Notes under the pieces: generated by a model
What the model was told of the DNA's origin: nothing
The model's input: the letters and a program-made list of their open reading frames with translations, nothing else
Databases searched by the model: none
NCBI GenBank assembly: GCA_963921425.1
Contig: OY992833.1
Location: forward strand, 11,883,738 to 11,947,737
Length of the DNA: 64,000 bases
Direction: 5' to 3'
Source: Dryas octopetala
Taxonomy: Eukaryota > Streptophyta > Magnoliopsida > Rosales > Rosaceae
Part shown: positions 33,028 through 45,359 of the stretch, piece by piece
Layout: each line of letters begins with the position of its first letter
Position numbering within the stretch: the stretch's first letter is position 1
Program-made: the position numbers and the translations under genes

Positions 33028-34077
33028 TGTAACATCCATTGAAAATAATTAAAAAAATAAAGATGTGTAAAAGTGTCTCTACTTCTAGAAAATAATTAAA
33101 AAAATAAAACTAAATAATTATTCTAAATTAAACAATTACAAAAAAAATTAAACTAAAATAAACTTAAAAATTAAATAAATAATTCTAAAAATTTAAAAAG
33201 TAAAGAATTAAAGAAAGAAAAATGCAGAAGGATGCAGTACCCAACCACCACCATGATTCCACCACCCCAACCACCACCACCACCATCGCACGACTGATCG
33301 ACTCCGAACCTGACCACATGCCCCGCCCCGACTACCTCTCTCGTTGCCTCTACCGTTCGATCGACATCACCGCCCACCGTTGTCCAACGCCATTAGGCAA
33401 CGCCGGTGCCCCGACTACCACTCCCGTTGCCTCAACTGTTCGCCCGACGTCACCGCCCCGACACCTCTCCCACTTTATCTCCTCTGTTTTTCTCTCTTTG
33501 TCTCTTTTATAGCTTCGATTTGTTTTTCTTTTTTTTTTCGGGTTGGGTTGAGAGGAGAAGAAACTTTTTTTTCTCGGTGAATCAAGGTGAGCGAAACTCA
33601 ACGTACTTCGCTCTCTGCCCTTCCTCTCTAACTCTCTATCTTTCTCTCCATCTCTCTCAAAAGCGCAACAAAAAACTCCAATCCCAATTTTTACCCAAGG
33701 TCTGTAATTTCCCCCCATTTCAATTTCTGGGTTGGTTTTTAATTTACAATTTTTCATTAAATTCTTGTTGATTTTGTTCGGTTCTTTCTGATTATGGTGC
33801 AGTCTGAGATTAGAAACCTTAATCGTCTAATCTGGGTGGAGGAAGGGTTTAGGCTGGGTGGGGGAAGGGGAGGGTGGCCGGGGCTGTGACCGGGTCTGGG
33901 TGGGGGAAGGGGGAGGGTCGGGGCTTGGTTGTTGGGGGGGGGGGGGGGGTGGCTGTGTGGTGGGTTTAGTTTTTCAGTTTTAGTTTTAGTTTATTTTTAA
34001 AATTTATTTTAGTTTAATTTTTGTAATTATTTTTTTATAAGAATAGACACTTTTACACCTGGGACGGATATGTGACA
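33028..34077. mobile_element. Inverted-repeat element with GC-rich interior, U2 copy
   Basis: Counterpart of 13171-14218, including the CCACCACC-rich part, the pyrimidine-rich part and a G run near 33935-33950. Frames on both strands differ from the U1 copy by small indels in homopolymers, which argues against protein-level conservation. Confidence 0.6.
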
Positions 34078-34112
34078 TTCTATTTATGACCCTAATTTTT
34101 AATAGGGTCCGT

Positions 34113-35034
34113 TAGGGGTGGGCATTTTAACCGTGCACCGTCAAAACCGGCCGAATCAAACCGCCAAAAAATCGTAAAAAACCGCGTTGACTAAAAAAAG
34201 TCAACATCGTCAAAAAAACCGAACCGCATCGGTTCTCTCCGGTTTCGGTTCCGGTTCCACACCTCATTTAACCGCACCGCACCGAACCGCACCGCATAAT
34301 TGCAAAAAATATATATTTTTATATTTTTATACATATATATATACCATTTTATATATTTTTTATACATATTCATACCATTTTTGTATACTTTTTATACACT
34401 TTTTGTACACATTTTTATACACTTTTTATAATTTTAGTTATACCCATTACCCTATATAATAAAATTAGTATATTATTTATAGTTTATACTGTATATACTA
34501 AATTTTTTAATTGTTTATAGTTATATACTATATAAGTGTATAGGATATACGCCATATAAGGTATAGAATTTAAAATTTATGGTATAAGGTTTAGGATATG
34601 GTATAGGTCCTATAAGATATTAGGGTTTATGGTATAAGGATTTAATACTTATGGTATAGGGTTTGGTTGCAACTCATCTCTCATTCTCTAAACCGTAAAC
34701 CCTAAGCTTTAAAATTTTATATATTCTATATACTCTATATAGTCTAGTTACATAAACTAGTTTGCTCAACCAAACTCTAAACCAAACCCAATTGCTCAAA
34801 CCCCAAAACATATGTTTTATATAAATTATAACATTTAAAAAATTTAAAACATATGTAAATGTTACAAAACCGCAGTGGAGAATCGCACCGCACCGCACCT
34901 TGAATGGTCTGGTTTGGTTTGGTTTTTTTACTCCTTTCCCGCTTTTAAACACCAAACCGCACCGCATATGAATGTTCGGCGCGGCGCCCGGTTCCGGGGG
35001 AGAAAAGGACCGAACCGCACCGCGCCCACCCCTA
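34113..35034. mobile_element. hAT-like non-autonomous element, U2-specific
   Basis: A 922-bp insertion with ends TAGGGGTGGGC and GCCCACCCCTA, flanked by GGGTCCGT (34105-34112 and 35035-35042). U1 has the empty site near 14246 (one copy, GGGTCCAT). Near the ends it is rich in ACCGCACCGCACCGAACCGC-type reiterations; the middle is AT-rich with TTTATACA repeats. No transposase. Confidence 0.9.
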
Positions 35035-35966
35035 GGGTCCGTTGCATATAGGATTTTAACTATCTAAATTGTTTATTGTTTAAGTCTCTATTAAAATATC
35101 ATTCTTATAAAAAAATTAGATAAATTAATAATTAATTTACTTACAAAGATTAAATGGTCAACAAAATAATTGAAATGTTGACTATTTAATCTTATATGGT
35201 AAATGATTTTTAATTTATCTAATTTTTTGCAAGGATGATCTGATCTAAAAAATAATCGGTTCGGATAATTGAAATCCTATATGGAGTGGGCTACATTAAA
35301 AACTTATATAAAAAATATTATGCCATAGATTATTCTCCTTTTCACATTTACTCTTAAAAATTGGTAATGTGATTGACACATGATCAATTTTTAACAGATG
35401 TTATAACAAAGTTGATGAAAATTCCTTGATTGAACTGTAAGTGAAAATGAAGTCCTTAATTAGAATATTTTGAATATCGCATCCCCAACTGCGAATGGGT
35501 GTTAATGTTACATTTTTTTGCTCAAATTTTTCCCTTTTTATTCATACCGTATGAATCTAACGTCATTTTTCGTATTGTTTTTCTCTCTGGCTGTATCTCA
35601 TAATTCTTACTTGTTTTATTAACTAGTGACCACAATCCAAAGAGCAAGTATATATCATCACAATGACTTAATTAACACAAACCTTAAAAAGTTAGAACTG
35701 TGGACTTTTGGCGAGAATGAGGCTGCTCCATATTAGAGTTATTTCCTGGCTTTGTCACCAACGACATTGCCATATTATCACTTTTGGGAAACTCTCGTTA
35801 TGGTATCGTTTTCCTAATAAAATTTAACAACTTTATAGAAATTGAGCACGTGAAGTTAATGGTGTGCATGGTTCGAAAAACCGAATCACAAAGCTATAAC
35901 CAAAATCAAACCGATATTTTTAAAATGGCCAATATGAGAGCCGTAATCGAACCGAGCCTAAGATTA
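35035..35966. other. Foldback (35035-35294) and non-coding spacer
   Basis: Counterpart of 14247-15173. No gene seen. Confidence 0.6.
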
Positions 35967-36707
35967 GGGAGGCACTATTGGCACTCCTAAAAAGTCATCT
36001 GCACTCGTTCAACTTCTTTTAATTATTTCATTTTTATTATATCATTTCAATTGTCAAAATTACCCCAATTATTTTTTACCATTTAAAACATATAAATAAC
36101 ATCAAAATATTTGTTTAATAAACAATAGAGATTCTAAGAGATTAAATAAAAGTAATCCGAATTATTCCTCATGAAATTTGAACTCTGAAAGAGAAAAAAC
36201 CAAGTCAATTAGCTAAGATTGAGGAGAAAAGCAAGCAACGAGAAGTCTACAAGAAAGCCGGCCATTGCATCTGTTTTGAATTCTGCCTGAAGACGTTCAA
36301 TACGTACCTGAGCTAAGAGAAGCACTAGAAACATATGCCCATTTTTCCCAAAAACATCCAATGCTCCGAAGCCTCTGATATTCATTCTTCATTAACTCCT
36401 AAGAATCAATGGTTAATTGGCAATGAAACCTCACTGACTATTCATCACCTTAAAGCCACTTATTTTTTTCTGCAGATAGTTAGACGGTTCAAATTTTGGT
36501 CTCGTGATAGCCTGTTTAAATCTCATCCATTAGACCAATTTAATTGCGAAAATTAAAATCTCATTACTCAGTCCCAAGAGAGAATTTATGTTGACTAAAA
36601 AGTAAGGGTCATTTTGAAAATCAAAATAATAAAATAAGATGTAAAAAATATTTAAAAAAAAGGTAGAAGTGTAGAATGACTTTTTGGGAGTGCCAATATC
36701 AACTCCC
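35967..36707. mobile_element. Foldback MITE, Mutator-like, copy 3
   Basis: Same family and context as 15174-16957 but without the nested hAT; provides that insertion's empty site (TTCATTCTTCATTAACTCC near 36381). Confidence 0.7.
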
Positions 36708-37289
36708 TTGGGATTATTGTAATATTTCTTTTATTATTTTCATATTAATAATTTCCTAATATCTTAGGATTTTTTTATTATTATTTTGATTTAGGGAGAG
36801 AAGAGATCGAACTTGAGTGCAGAGTGAGCAATTACACGACCATTCCAACTAGGCATATTATTTAAGCCAAACTTTGTTATGACTTTATGTAGTTGGGAGA
36901 TTTTTTGATGACTGAAAGTTGAAACTTTTCTCAAATCTTTCTATAACTTGGTATTCTACCAGATCAACAAAGTTATAGAGCCTCTTTCCGTGGTATTCTT
37001 AATTCAAATAATCAACAAGCCTAAGGTTTGTGTGTGCACATTGTCATCACCTACGCTGTGTCACACCCATCCCTTGGCCCAAACCCCTAGTTCCCACCCA
37101 CCACTAACCTCTCACTTTATTGATCAAGTTATGCTTTTTAATTTTTTTTTTTTTTTCGGCCGGGACTTTATTAAGTTATGGTTTTTTTTTTCGGCCAATG
37201 ACTGAGTTATGCTTAAAGGCTAAGCATTCTCTCTACTTCTCTCTTCACAAATCTTTATGCTTAAAGCCTTAAAGGCTAAGCATTCTCAG
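36708..37289. repeat. RNH upstream block before the RNH pseudogene
   Basis: Nearly the same as the block before RNH2 up to AAGGCTAAGCATTCTCAGGC at about 37288, where it joins RNH 3' coding sequence directly. Confidence 0.65.
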
Positions 37290-37412
37290 GCTGCTGAGAA
37301 AAATAAGGCTGCTGATCATCTGGCAGGTATCAGTTTTCATTATGAATTGGGTTATCATGAGCTGAATTCTCCTCCATCTAGTTTGGAACGCTTTTTAGTT
37401 GATATTGAATAT
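37290..37412 (+). pseudogene. RNH pseudogene: last third only
   Basis: Starts abruptly at GAGAAAAATAAGGCTGCTGA (encoding EKNKAADHLAG) and continues through SFHYELGYHELNSPPSSLER to FLVD, matching RNH2 residues about 199-231 with silent or minor changes. The 5' two thirds and leader are deleted, and the 3' end is replaced by spacer sequence matching 19505 onward, giving a quick TAA. Two deletions therefore bracket a remnant of about 115 bp. No start codon or catalytic core remains. Confidence 0.88.
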
Positions 37413-37539
37413 TAAAAAAAAAGTATTGTTATTCGTACGATATTGGCTAACCATTTTGTGTGTCATAATAGATTTTAACAGAGGATAATCTCATACATGT
37501 ACATTTGATCGATTGTCTATTTTTTATAATTAATTTTTG

Positions 37540-38122
37540 ACACTTAATTTATCCCTCTATTTCAAATTTATTAAACACTTTATCCCAAAACCATTAAAAA
37601 AAATAGTAAACTATTCATAACCCCTTGTATTGAAGTTGATTAATTCAAAACCCCCACCCCTAATGAAACTAATTCAAACCTCCTATTAGGAACTTAATCT
37701 TTCCCAGAAACCCCAGGTCAACTAATACCCAACTAGGTTTGACCCCCATATTTTTTAATATTCCAATTATAACCCTTGAAAAAATATCAAGGTTAATTTA
37801 GGATTATAAGTTATAGGAGATTTTGAGAGAGTTTCTAGATGGGTAGGGGTTTAGGCAAATTTTTTGAGTGGTTAAGGGATTTTAAATTACGGACAATAAA
37901 AAAAAATCAATGCATATGTTAGTTATGCACATGTGGCACCATTTTGGAACCAAATAACCTTCTGTCTGATGTCCTTTTTGGATTTAATTTATGATAACAT
38001 GAAAATGCCCTTAGGCATAACTACGTGGCATGCCAATGTTTGGAAAAGTAATGGAGAAATTAATATTTTAAACATTTTAGGGTAAAGTATTTAATAAAAT
38101 TAAGTTTGTAGGGGTAAAGTGT
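37540..38122. repeat. MITE-like inverted-repeat element, U2 copy
   Basis: Counterpart of 19656-20242. Confidence 0.55.
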
Positions 38123-40292
38123 AACAACCCAAATTTTCATGATTTTGAGTTAAGGGTGTTTCTGAATTAATCAAATTAGTTTAGTACTAATTATATGTTT
38201 TTGAGATACAAATGTGGATTTATTCCACAAGTTGGTTTTATGAAAGATATCTTTATGGCTTAATCATAATGCATGCACCATTTTTATTCACTTGATTAAA
38301 ACAAATTTGTTTATGCACTAAAATGGTATTCTTGGATCACATGCATGTTTACACTTGTATGTTTGTTTACTTGCCTAAATTGTTATACAAACCACCTACT
38401 TATGCACTTACTGAAATAAATAAATTGTTAAAATGCTTAAGTGATCTTTTCAGATCACATTAATACTTTTGCTTGTATGACCGTGTTTGACAGCTACACT
38501 AGTTTGTTTAAGTGATAGACCTAACAATTAGGAATACCAAAGGGTTAAAAGTTTGACTTTGGAAACCCTAATGTTAACCAGCCTTAGTAGCTAGGACAAG
38601 AACCCTAGGTCACTTGAGTAAGAGATGAGAAGGTTAGCCATGGCATGGGAGAGTGATCATGACCAAGGCTGGAGGTTGAGTGTGATCTTGGGTTAAGGAA
38701 AATAAATTAAAGGGGATAAAATAAATAAATGTTGATGTTTAATTAAGGAAAGGTGACTCTTCTGTTTTCCCTCCAACAACCATATCCTTTCCTATTAAAC
38801 CAACATCCATTCAGACAAACCCCTTACACATTAATTCAGAACTCAACGAGAAAAAGATCGAGAAAAAGAGAGAAAGGAGACTGAGAATAGGATTCAAGAA
38901 GAGGCAAGAATTCAAGAAGAGGAGAAAAGGTGCAGCTTGCTGCCTTCAATAGAAATTGGTGAGTAATCTCAAGAAAACCTATCCTATGAGTTCTTATGCA
39001 TTAGTTCTAGGATTAGAATAATAGTTGGATGGTTAGTATGAGTTGCATTTCGAGAATACAAAAGTTTTCATGTTTTAAATTCTTGTTTGGCTAAATTTCA
39101 AGTTTCTGACCTCACTGCCTTGTTTTCGAAAACTGTGTTGTTCTAAGAGGAATTTGATCATACTGTTTTAGGGCATAAAACTAGACATTCATATCTTTCT
39201 TTTGAGTCAAGAATTACTTGAATCCAACCTATTATGGATTTATAATGATTTTTTCAAGTTACACAAAAATCTGAAGCTTTCTACGTGATTCTCAATGAAA
39301 AAGTGTTAGGTTTTTATGCACGAATAAACTTGGAATGTTAATTTGAAATTGTTATGGAATTTTTGACCATATGAATAGTAAATATGCAGAAAATCAATTT
39401 TTGGTGTGAGTTTTGACTCTTCGAAAACCCTACTTGCACAACTCCAAATGTTTTGAAAAGTTTTGTACATAAGTATCAATGTGTCTACTAGTTTCTTGTG
39501 AAAAATTTTGTTCAAATGATTTTTGTATGATTTTATAAAATTCACAGAGCAAACACTGATCTTTTGACCATTTTCAAAAATTATGGGGTACCAAACTGCC
39601 ATTTTTTATTTTAAGACCTTTTGGCCTAAACTCTTGGTTTGAACAAGTCACAAATCACCCCTGGGAATGTTCTAGGAAGAAGAGGGAGTCCAATTACCCC
39701 TCATTTAAATTTGGGTTGTCAAACCTTATGATTTTCAACTAAAACCTTGAAAGTGGTTTTCACAGCATACCTATTTTGTCCTTATGACTTTTGTTTTGGT
39801 TTTCAACAGTGAAAAATGTTTTATTTTATGATTTAAAACTTGTGTGAAATCAAATGGTAGTTAGTTATGGATTAAAAGTCTCGGATTCAACTTAACTTAA
39901 TCATTAATCCATCAAAACCCTAGGGAACCCTAGGTTTGATCTTGTGAAGTCAATTTTTGATTTTGGTTATGTTTGAAACTAGGATTTGCAACCTGCTTGG
40001 AAGTATAACAAAGTCAAGAACCTCTTCCAGGTAGGGGGAGCTAGTCCACTTAAAACCCTATATCTTCTTTATACCTGTATGTATCTATATGTATATGTGC
40101 TTGCATGTGTTTGTGCTACTAGTGCTATAAATTCTATTCGCTAAAAATGTTGTGTTATGCTTTGTTCAGATCATCAATTGCTTTATACTAGGATAACCAA
40201 GTTACTAAAACAAGAAACTCAACACTACTTGGTCTATTTAGTTGTTAGAATGTTAGTTGGTTTAATTAATTTTCTTGTGAACGTGAGTTATA
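38120..40292. repeat. LTR-like repeat, U2 copy, no CACTA
   Basis: Begins TGTAACAACCC and ends GAGTTATA (terminal C changed to T relative to other copies). Contains the CACTA empty site at 40019-40021. Confidence 0.4.
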
Positions 40293-41400
40293 GATTTTCA
40301 ATATGGAGATAACAAATTAAGTATAAATGAAGATCATTAGATTTGGGTTGGATAAGATGGTCTTTCAATAAATATGATATTAATTTCATATTAAACATAG
40401 ATGGTGATGTGCATTATCACAACAAAACAAAAGAATGATATGTATTATTTCACTTTGCCACATAGGATTAGGGCACAAAATCTTTTCCCATATAGATATA
40501 AGTCTATGTCTATCAAAGCCTATAATCCCTTAACGATTACTTTATGATGCTATATTTAATTAAATTTTGGGCAATCACCAATGAGTCAATGACATTAAAG
40601 AAATTACAACTTAAAAAAAAAAAAAGAGATTAAAGAAATTAATAATGCTATGTCTTGAATTCTATGGTATGACGAGATATCTTGCATTCAAGAGAATGAT
40701 TTGAAGGGATACTGACTAACGAAGTCAAATGCTACTAAACTAGTACGTATGTTTTTCTCATTATTTTTTATAATATTTACAATTCAATTAGCCAATTGCT
40801 ACAATATATATATATATATATATATTCTCTATTCAATGCAAAAGCTACTACCGAAAAAGTCAATCTTCGGAATATATTAGAAATCCGTTAATTGGTATTA
40901 ATTAAATAAAAGTATAGTAAGAAATTCAATTCCTTTGCTTTTGGTGATCATGGTGATCATGGTTCTACAAACTATACCATAATTCAGCAAATGTTTCTCT
41001 TGAATATTAATTCACGGTCAAATCATATTAACTTCTTTGATAGCCCTTTATTGACTGATGTACATTACTCTATGCCTAATGGACAATCTGTTTATAAAAA
41101 ATAAAAATAAAAATCATTTTTAAAAATACTGTTTGATCAAAATTAAATTTGAGCCATTACTATACTTTAATTCAATTGATACCAAATTACCAATAAATGG
41201 ATTTCCAATATATTCCGAAGATTGACTGTTTCTGTAGGAGCCTTTGCATTGAATAGAGAATATATTTTTGAAATTAGCTAATTGAATTGTAATAATCTTT
41301 CTCTTGATAGCCGGACTCTCGTCTTCATACCATAATTCAAGGTCAAAGCATATTAATTTCTTTGATTGCCCAAAAATGTAATCCATTTGCATTGACAATC
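40293..41400. repeat. Spacer and inverted duplication upstream of CLE2
   Basis: Arms at about 40780-40905 and 41170-41290, as in U1, with an expanded (TA)n run at about 40805-40823. The conserved minus-strand frame spans 41398-41120. Confidence 0.6.
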
Positions 41401-41611
41401 AAATCGTTATATGGTAAGATACTATGCTTAAATTTTGTTGAATTGATATTGAATTGCTTATAATTTGCATGACCAGTTGACCACTCTACTAATTGCAGAG
41501 AAAATCTCGATCAATTTCTTAATTAAAATGAAAAGCAAATCCTGCGAGCTCATGACATATGATTCAGTTTGATATTGCATTGCATTGCATATTTGCATGC
41601 ATAAGAAATCC

Positions 41612-41619
41612 TATAAAAA
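41612..41619 (+). promoter_or_regulatory. CLE2 TATA box
   Basis: TATAAAAA, 34 bp before the ATG; the upstream TGCATGCA is intact. Confidence 0.55.
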
Positions 41620-41653
41620 GGTGTAGTTGGCTGCTCAGAAGGACCATCAAACA

Positions 41654-42058
41654 ATGGCGTTTTCTTCTAAGACCTTCTTGTTTGTATTGTTCACTCTTCT
41701 CTTTGTCTCCTCTGTTTTTGAGTCCAAGTTGGATGGTTCTGAAAATTATCATCCTTTGAGGCAAGTGCCTACGGGTTCAGATCCTGAACATCCCCCTTCT
41801 ATGCAAAGTTTTGGTTTTGAAAATTATCATCCTTTAAGGCAAGTACTGCCTATGGGTCCGGATCTTGAACAGTCTCCTGAATATCCCCCTTTTGTACAAA
41901 GTTTTGGTTTATCAAATTATCATTCTTTGAGGCAAGTGCCTACAGATATGGATCCTATACAGTCCCCCGAAACTCCCACTTCAAAAGCATATTCCATGCC
42001 AAGTTTTGGTTCTTCATTTTACCATCCCTTGAGGCAAGTGCCTACAGGCGGATCTTGA
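41654..42058 (+). CDS. CLE2: precursor with four CLE-like motifs, frameshifted end
   Basis: 134 residues: signal peptide, then RQVPTGSDPEHP (36-47), RQVLPMGPDLEQS (62-74, one extra Leu), RQVPTDMDPIQS (93-104) and an interrupted fourth motif RQVPTGGS. Relative to CLE3 two bases are missing in the fourth motif (acaggtccgg to acaggcgg), which ends the protein 25 residues early. The first motif is the most canonical in the window: it retains His at position 11 and resembles Arabidopsis CLE40 (RQVPTGSDPLHH) up to position 9. The first three motifs are unaffected by the shift, so the gene may still act. Confidence 0.7.
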   Translation: MAFSSKTFLFVLFTLLFVSSVFESKLDGSENYHPLRQVPTGSDPEHPPSMQSFGFENYHPLRQVLPMGPDLEQSPEYPPFVQSFGLSNYHSLRQVPTDMDPIQSPETPTSKAYSMPSFGSSFYHPLRQVPTGGS

Positions 42059-42100
42059 AAGATCCCCTGAATATCCCCCTTCTATGCGAAGTTTTGGTTT

Positions 42101-42676
42101 TGAAAAGGCCCAATATTCACCACTTTTAAAAGGCCCAATGTTCACCACTTTTAAAAGGCCCAATATTTTTTTTGCTGAGCCAAAGTCAACTTCTTTGTTG
42201 TTCTAGAAAGAAGTTTACACATTCTCAGTCCTCACACTCTCTTTATCCTTAGTGTTTTCTGAATTGTCTTATCTCTCTCAGTCTCTTAATTACTCTCTTG
42301 GATCGTCTTCTCTCTCGATCTCTTTGTATCTTTCTCTCTCCCATTATCACATATTTCATTCTTTCTTTGATTCTGTCTCCAATTTCCCTTAGATCTTGAC
42401 TTTTTTTCTTCATTTATATACTAAAATTCTCTAAATTCGATTAGAAATTTTGGAAAATTTGGTATTATGGCTCCAGATTTATAGTAGAAAGAAAAGATGC
42501 AAGAAGGTAATATTATTACAAAATTGCGAACCGTATATTTTTTATAAAAGTATTGATGTATTATTTTTAACCAAAATTCAAGTTTGCAAAATTTTATAAT
42601 TTTATTTGTACGACAAAAATTAGAGGCCTATTTCAAATTTTCGCACCGGGCCTTCCAAAAGTCAGGGCCGGCACTG
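42101..42676. mobile_element. hAT right-end remnant after CLE2
   Basis: As after CLE1, ending GGGCCGGCACTG then CCTCTTCT. A TTCACCACTTTTAAAAGGCCCAA unit is duplicated near 42115-42165. Because CLE2 stops at 42058, this copy no longer contributes codons. Confidence 0.85.
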
Positions 42677-43437
42677 CCTCTTCTTCTCTCTTCACGAATC
42701 TTTATGCTTAAAGCCTTAAAGGCTAAGCATTCTTAGGCCAAAAATAAAAAAGAGAAAGCATTCTTTCCTGCAGTATATGTATAGCCATCCATAGTACCCT
42801 TCCAACTAGGCATATTATTTAAGCCAAACTTTGTTATGACTTTATGTAGTTGGGAGATTTTTTGATAAATGAAAATTGCGACTTTTCTCGAACCCATCTA
42901 TCAACTTGGCATTGTACTGGATCAACAAGGTTATAGAGCCTCCGGCCAAAAAAAAACAAACAAGGTTGTAGAGCCTCTTTCCTTGGTATTCTCTATTCAG
43001 ATAATCAACAGCCTAAGATTTGTGTGTGTGCATGTTCTAATTCATCACGTGCGCTGCGTCACCACCATCTCATGGCCCAAACCCCTGTTCCCCCATCCAC
43101 CAGGCCACCACTAACCTCTCACTTTATTGATTGAGTTATGCTTTTTAATTTTTTTTTTTGGCCCGGGACTTTATTGAGTTATGCTTTTTTTTTTTTGGCC
43201 AATGATTGAGTTATGCTTAAAGGCTAAGCATTCTCTCTACTTCTCTCTTCACGAATCTTTATGCTTAAAGCCTTAAAGGCTAAGCATTCTCGGGTCAAAA
43301 AAAAAAAAAAAAGGGAAAGCATTCTTTCATGCAGTATATATATGTATAGCCATCCATACGTACCCAACCAGCCACCAAGTAAGTTACAACTTCACATAGA
43401 AGAAGTGAGAACGTACTTAGCTGGGGAGACAATTAAA
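42677..43437. repeat. RNH upstream block before RNH4
   Basis: Block plus leader. The frame of RNH4 is open upstream to ATG 43261, through poly(A)-encoded lysines and SIYMYSHPYVPNQPPSKLQL, so a longer product is possible on paper. Confidence 0.6.
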
Positions 43438-44376
43438 ATGGGAGCTAATGGAAGCAGGGAAAGATCTAAGACTGTTGAGGAGGGATCAAGTGAAAATGGT
43501 GGCATGCCCAACGACAATGATAACAGGTCCAATGCAGGACTTGCTGCTGGCGCTAATAATGAAAGCAGGGAAAGCTCTAGGACTGATGAGGAGAGATCAA
43601 GTGAACGTGATGTGGTGGCCAACGTAGCAATTGCTACTGCAGCTGTTGCAGGGGTTGCCCTACTGGCTTGGGGCTTGTCTGGAACGTTTTCAGGTAATTC
43701 AGACCAAATCCAAGGGAAAAACAAGTCTGAGATTAAAATGGGAGACAGCAAAGGGTCTTCATCAAGCAAGGGAGGAAGTCAAAATGGTGGTTCTGGTGCA
43801 GGTAAAGCAGGAGGAGGAGGAGGTAGACAGGAGATCCAGCGTTTTTGGTCTCCTCCTCCCTCTGGTTGGATTAAAGTCAACACAGATGGGAGTTGCAGGG
43901 GAATTGGTTCTAATATTGCTGCTGGAGGCCTTCTCAGAGATGAGGAGGGTGCTTGGATTAAAGGCTATACTTTTAATATTGGAAAAATTGGCACTGTTCA
44001 AGAGGCTGAGTTATGTGGTATTCTGATTGGGCTGAGCCTTGCTTGGGAGAATGGTTTCAAGAAAGTGAGGGTAGAGTGTGATTCGGAGACTGCTGTTAAA
44101 CTCGTCAATAATTCTCAACTTAGAGTTAAGCACCGTCACTTCCAATTAATTACTGACTGCAAGGACTTGATGAGTAAAAGCTGGGATTGTGTTGTTACTC
44201 ATGTGTACAGAGAGAAAAATAAGGCTGCTGATCATCTGGCAGGTATCAGTTTTCAATATGAATTGGGTTACCATGAGCTGAACTCCCCTCCATCTAGTCT
44301 GGAACGCTTTTTAGTTGATGATAAGGCTCGTGTTGCTGCTAGTAGGGCTATTCCTGCTGATCTGTCTTGGGCTTAG
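43438..44376 (+). CDS. RNH4: long-form RNase H-fold protein, mosaic of two subtypes
   Basis: 312 residues from the conserved ATG. Order: MGANGS motif; two Ser/Glu modules (2-20, 38-56); hydrophobic 59-80 (VVANVAIATAAVAGVALLAW); linker 88-130 rich in Gly/Ser/Lys; then RFWSPPPSGWIKVNTDGS. Active-site candidates are Asp150, Glu191, Asp215 and Asp265. Up to about base 43962 it resembles RNH5/RNH6; after that (GYTFNIGKIG, ELCGIL, VNNSQLRVKHRHF, THVYREK) it matches RNH2. The 3' flank is also RNH2-like, which suggests recombination within the gene. An upstream in-frame ATG would bury Gly2 and prevent myristoylation if used. Intact frame suggests recent origin or constraint. Confidence 0.78.
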   Translation: MGANGSRERSKTVEEGSSENGGMPNDNDNRSNAGLAAGANNESRESSRTDEERSSERDVVANVAIATAAVAGVALLAWGLSGTFSGNSDQIQGKNKSEIKMGDSKGSSSSKGGSQNGGSGAGKAGGGGGRQEIQRFWSPPPSGWIKVNTDGSCRGIGSNIAAGGLLRDEEGAWIKGYTFNIGKIGTVQEAELCGILIGLSLAWENGFKKVRVECDSETAVKLVNNSQLRVKHRHFQLITDCKDLMSKSWDCVVTHVYREKNKAADHLAGISFQYELGYHELNSPPSSLERFLVDDKARVAASRAIPADLSWA

Positions 44377-44598
44377 GCCCGCCACTGTACCAAAAAAAAA
44401 AAGCAGGAGGAGGAGGAGCAAGCAAAGCAGGAGGGTGCAGTTCCAGTGAAGACGAAACTATATTAATTTGAACGTGAACCTGCTGCCTATTTTCAGTGTT
44501 GCGTAAATAGGCCTTTGATATATCCAACTATTGTACTGTCATCTACTTAATTAAAATGAAAAAACATTACTACTTGAGTGGTGTCTTGATTTTTTTTT
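44377..44598. other. RNH4 3' flank
   Basis: RNH2-type flank with an A-run and AGCAGGAGGAGGAGGAG. The AATAAA present after RNH2 is AAAAAA here. Confidence 0.55.
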
Positions 44599-45359
44599 AA
44601 GAGAGACTTAGAGTTCAGTCCATTTTATGAGTCTTTCTTACACTAAGACTGGTAGTGATTTAGGGTTTTTAATTAAGTTCTTTAGTTTTCTTCTTTGACG
44701 GTTTTATGTTAGGTTTTAACTACAAGATTTTAGGCGGCCTCTACAAAGCCCACTTTATACCCTAGAAGGGGAAATACCCTTCAAATCGGGGAAGGATTTT
44801 ATTATGAATTAAAAAGATTTTCTTATAAATTAAAAGGACTTTATTATGAATTAAAAATTTTTTTTTATAAATTATTATGAATTAAAAAGATTTTCTTATA
44901 AATTTTAAAACACTCCCGGTCTCCATCTAAAAACTGCTTTTTTAAAAGACCTAAGCCTAATTATCTCTTTTTTTAATAGATAATTAGGCTTATATCTTTT
45001 AGAAAAATACATTTTAGATGGAGACCGAGGGTATTTTAAAATTTATAAAAAAATTATTTTACTTAGAAAATTATTTTAATTCATAAGAAAATTATTTTAA
45101 TTCATAATAAAGTCCTTTTAATTTATAAAAAAATCATTTTAATTCATAATAAATTCATTCCCCGATTTAAAGGGTATTTACCTCTATTTGAAGGGTATTT
45201 CCCTTCCTAGGGTATAAAGTGGGCTTTGTAAAGGCTGCATGTTAGGTTTTAACTTCGAAATTTTGGGCAAAATAAAAGGATTTAATTAAAAATACTAAAT
45301 CACTACCGGTCTTAGTCTAAAAAAGGCTTATAAAATAGACTGAACTTTAACTCTCCCTT
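44599..45359. repeat. Long foldback MITE-like element, U3 copy
   Basis: Counterpart of 18651-19403. Confidence 0.7.

Noticed and set aside
34187-34459. Phe/Tyr-rich 90-codon frame
   Set aside because: Encoded by TTTATACA reiterations within the U2 hAT-like element.
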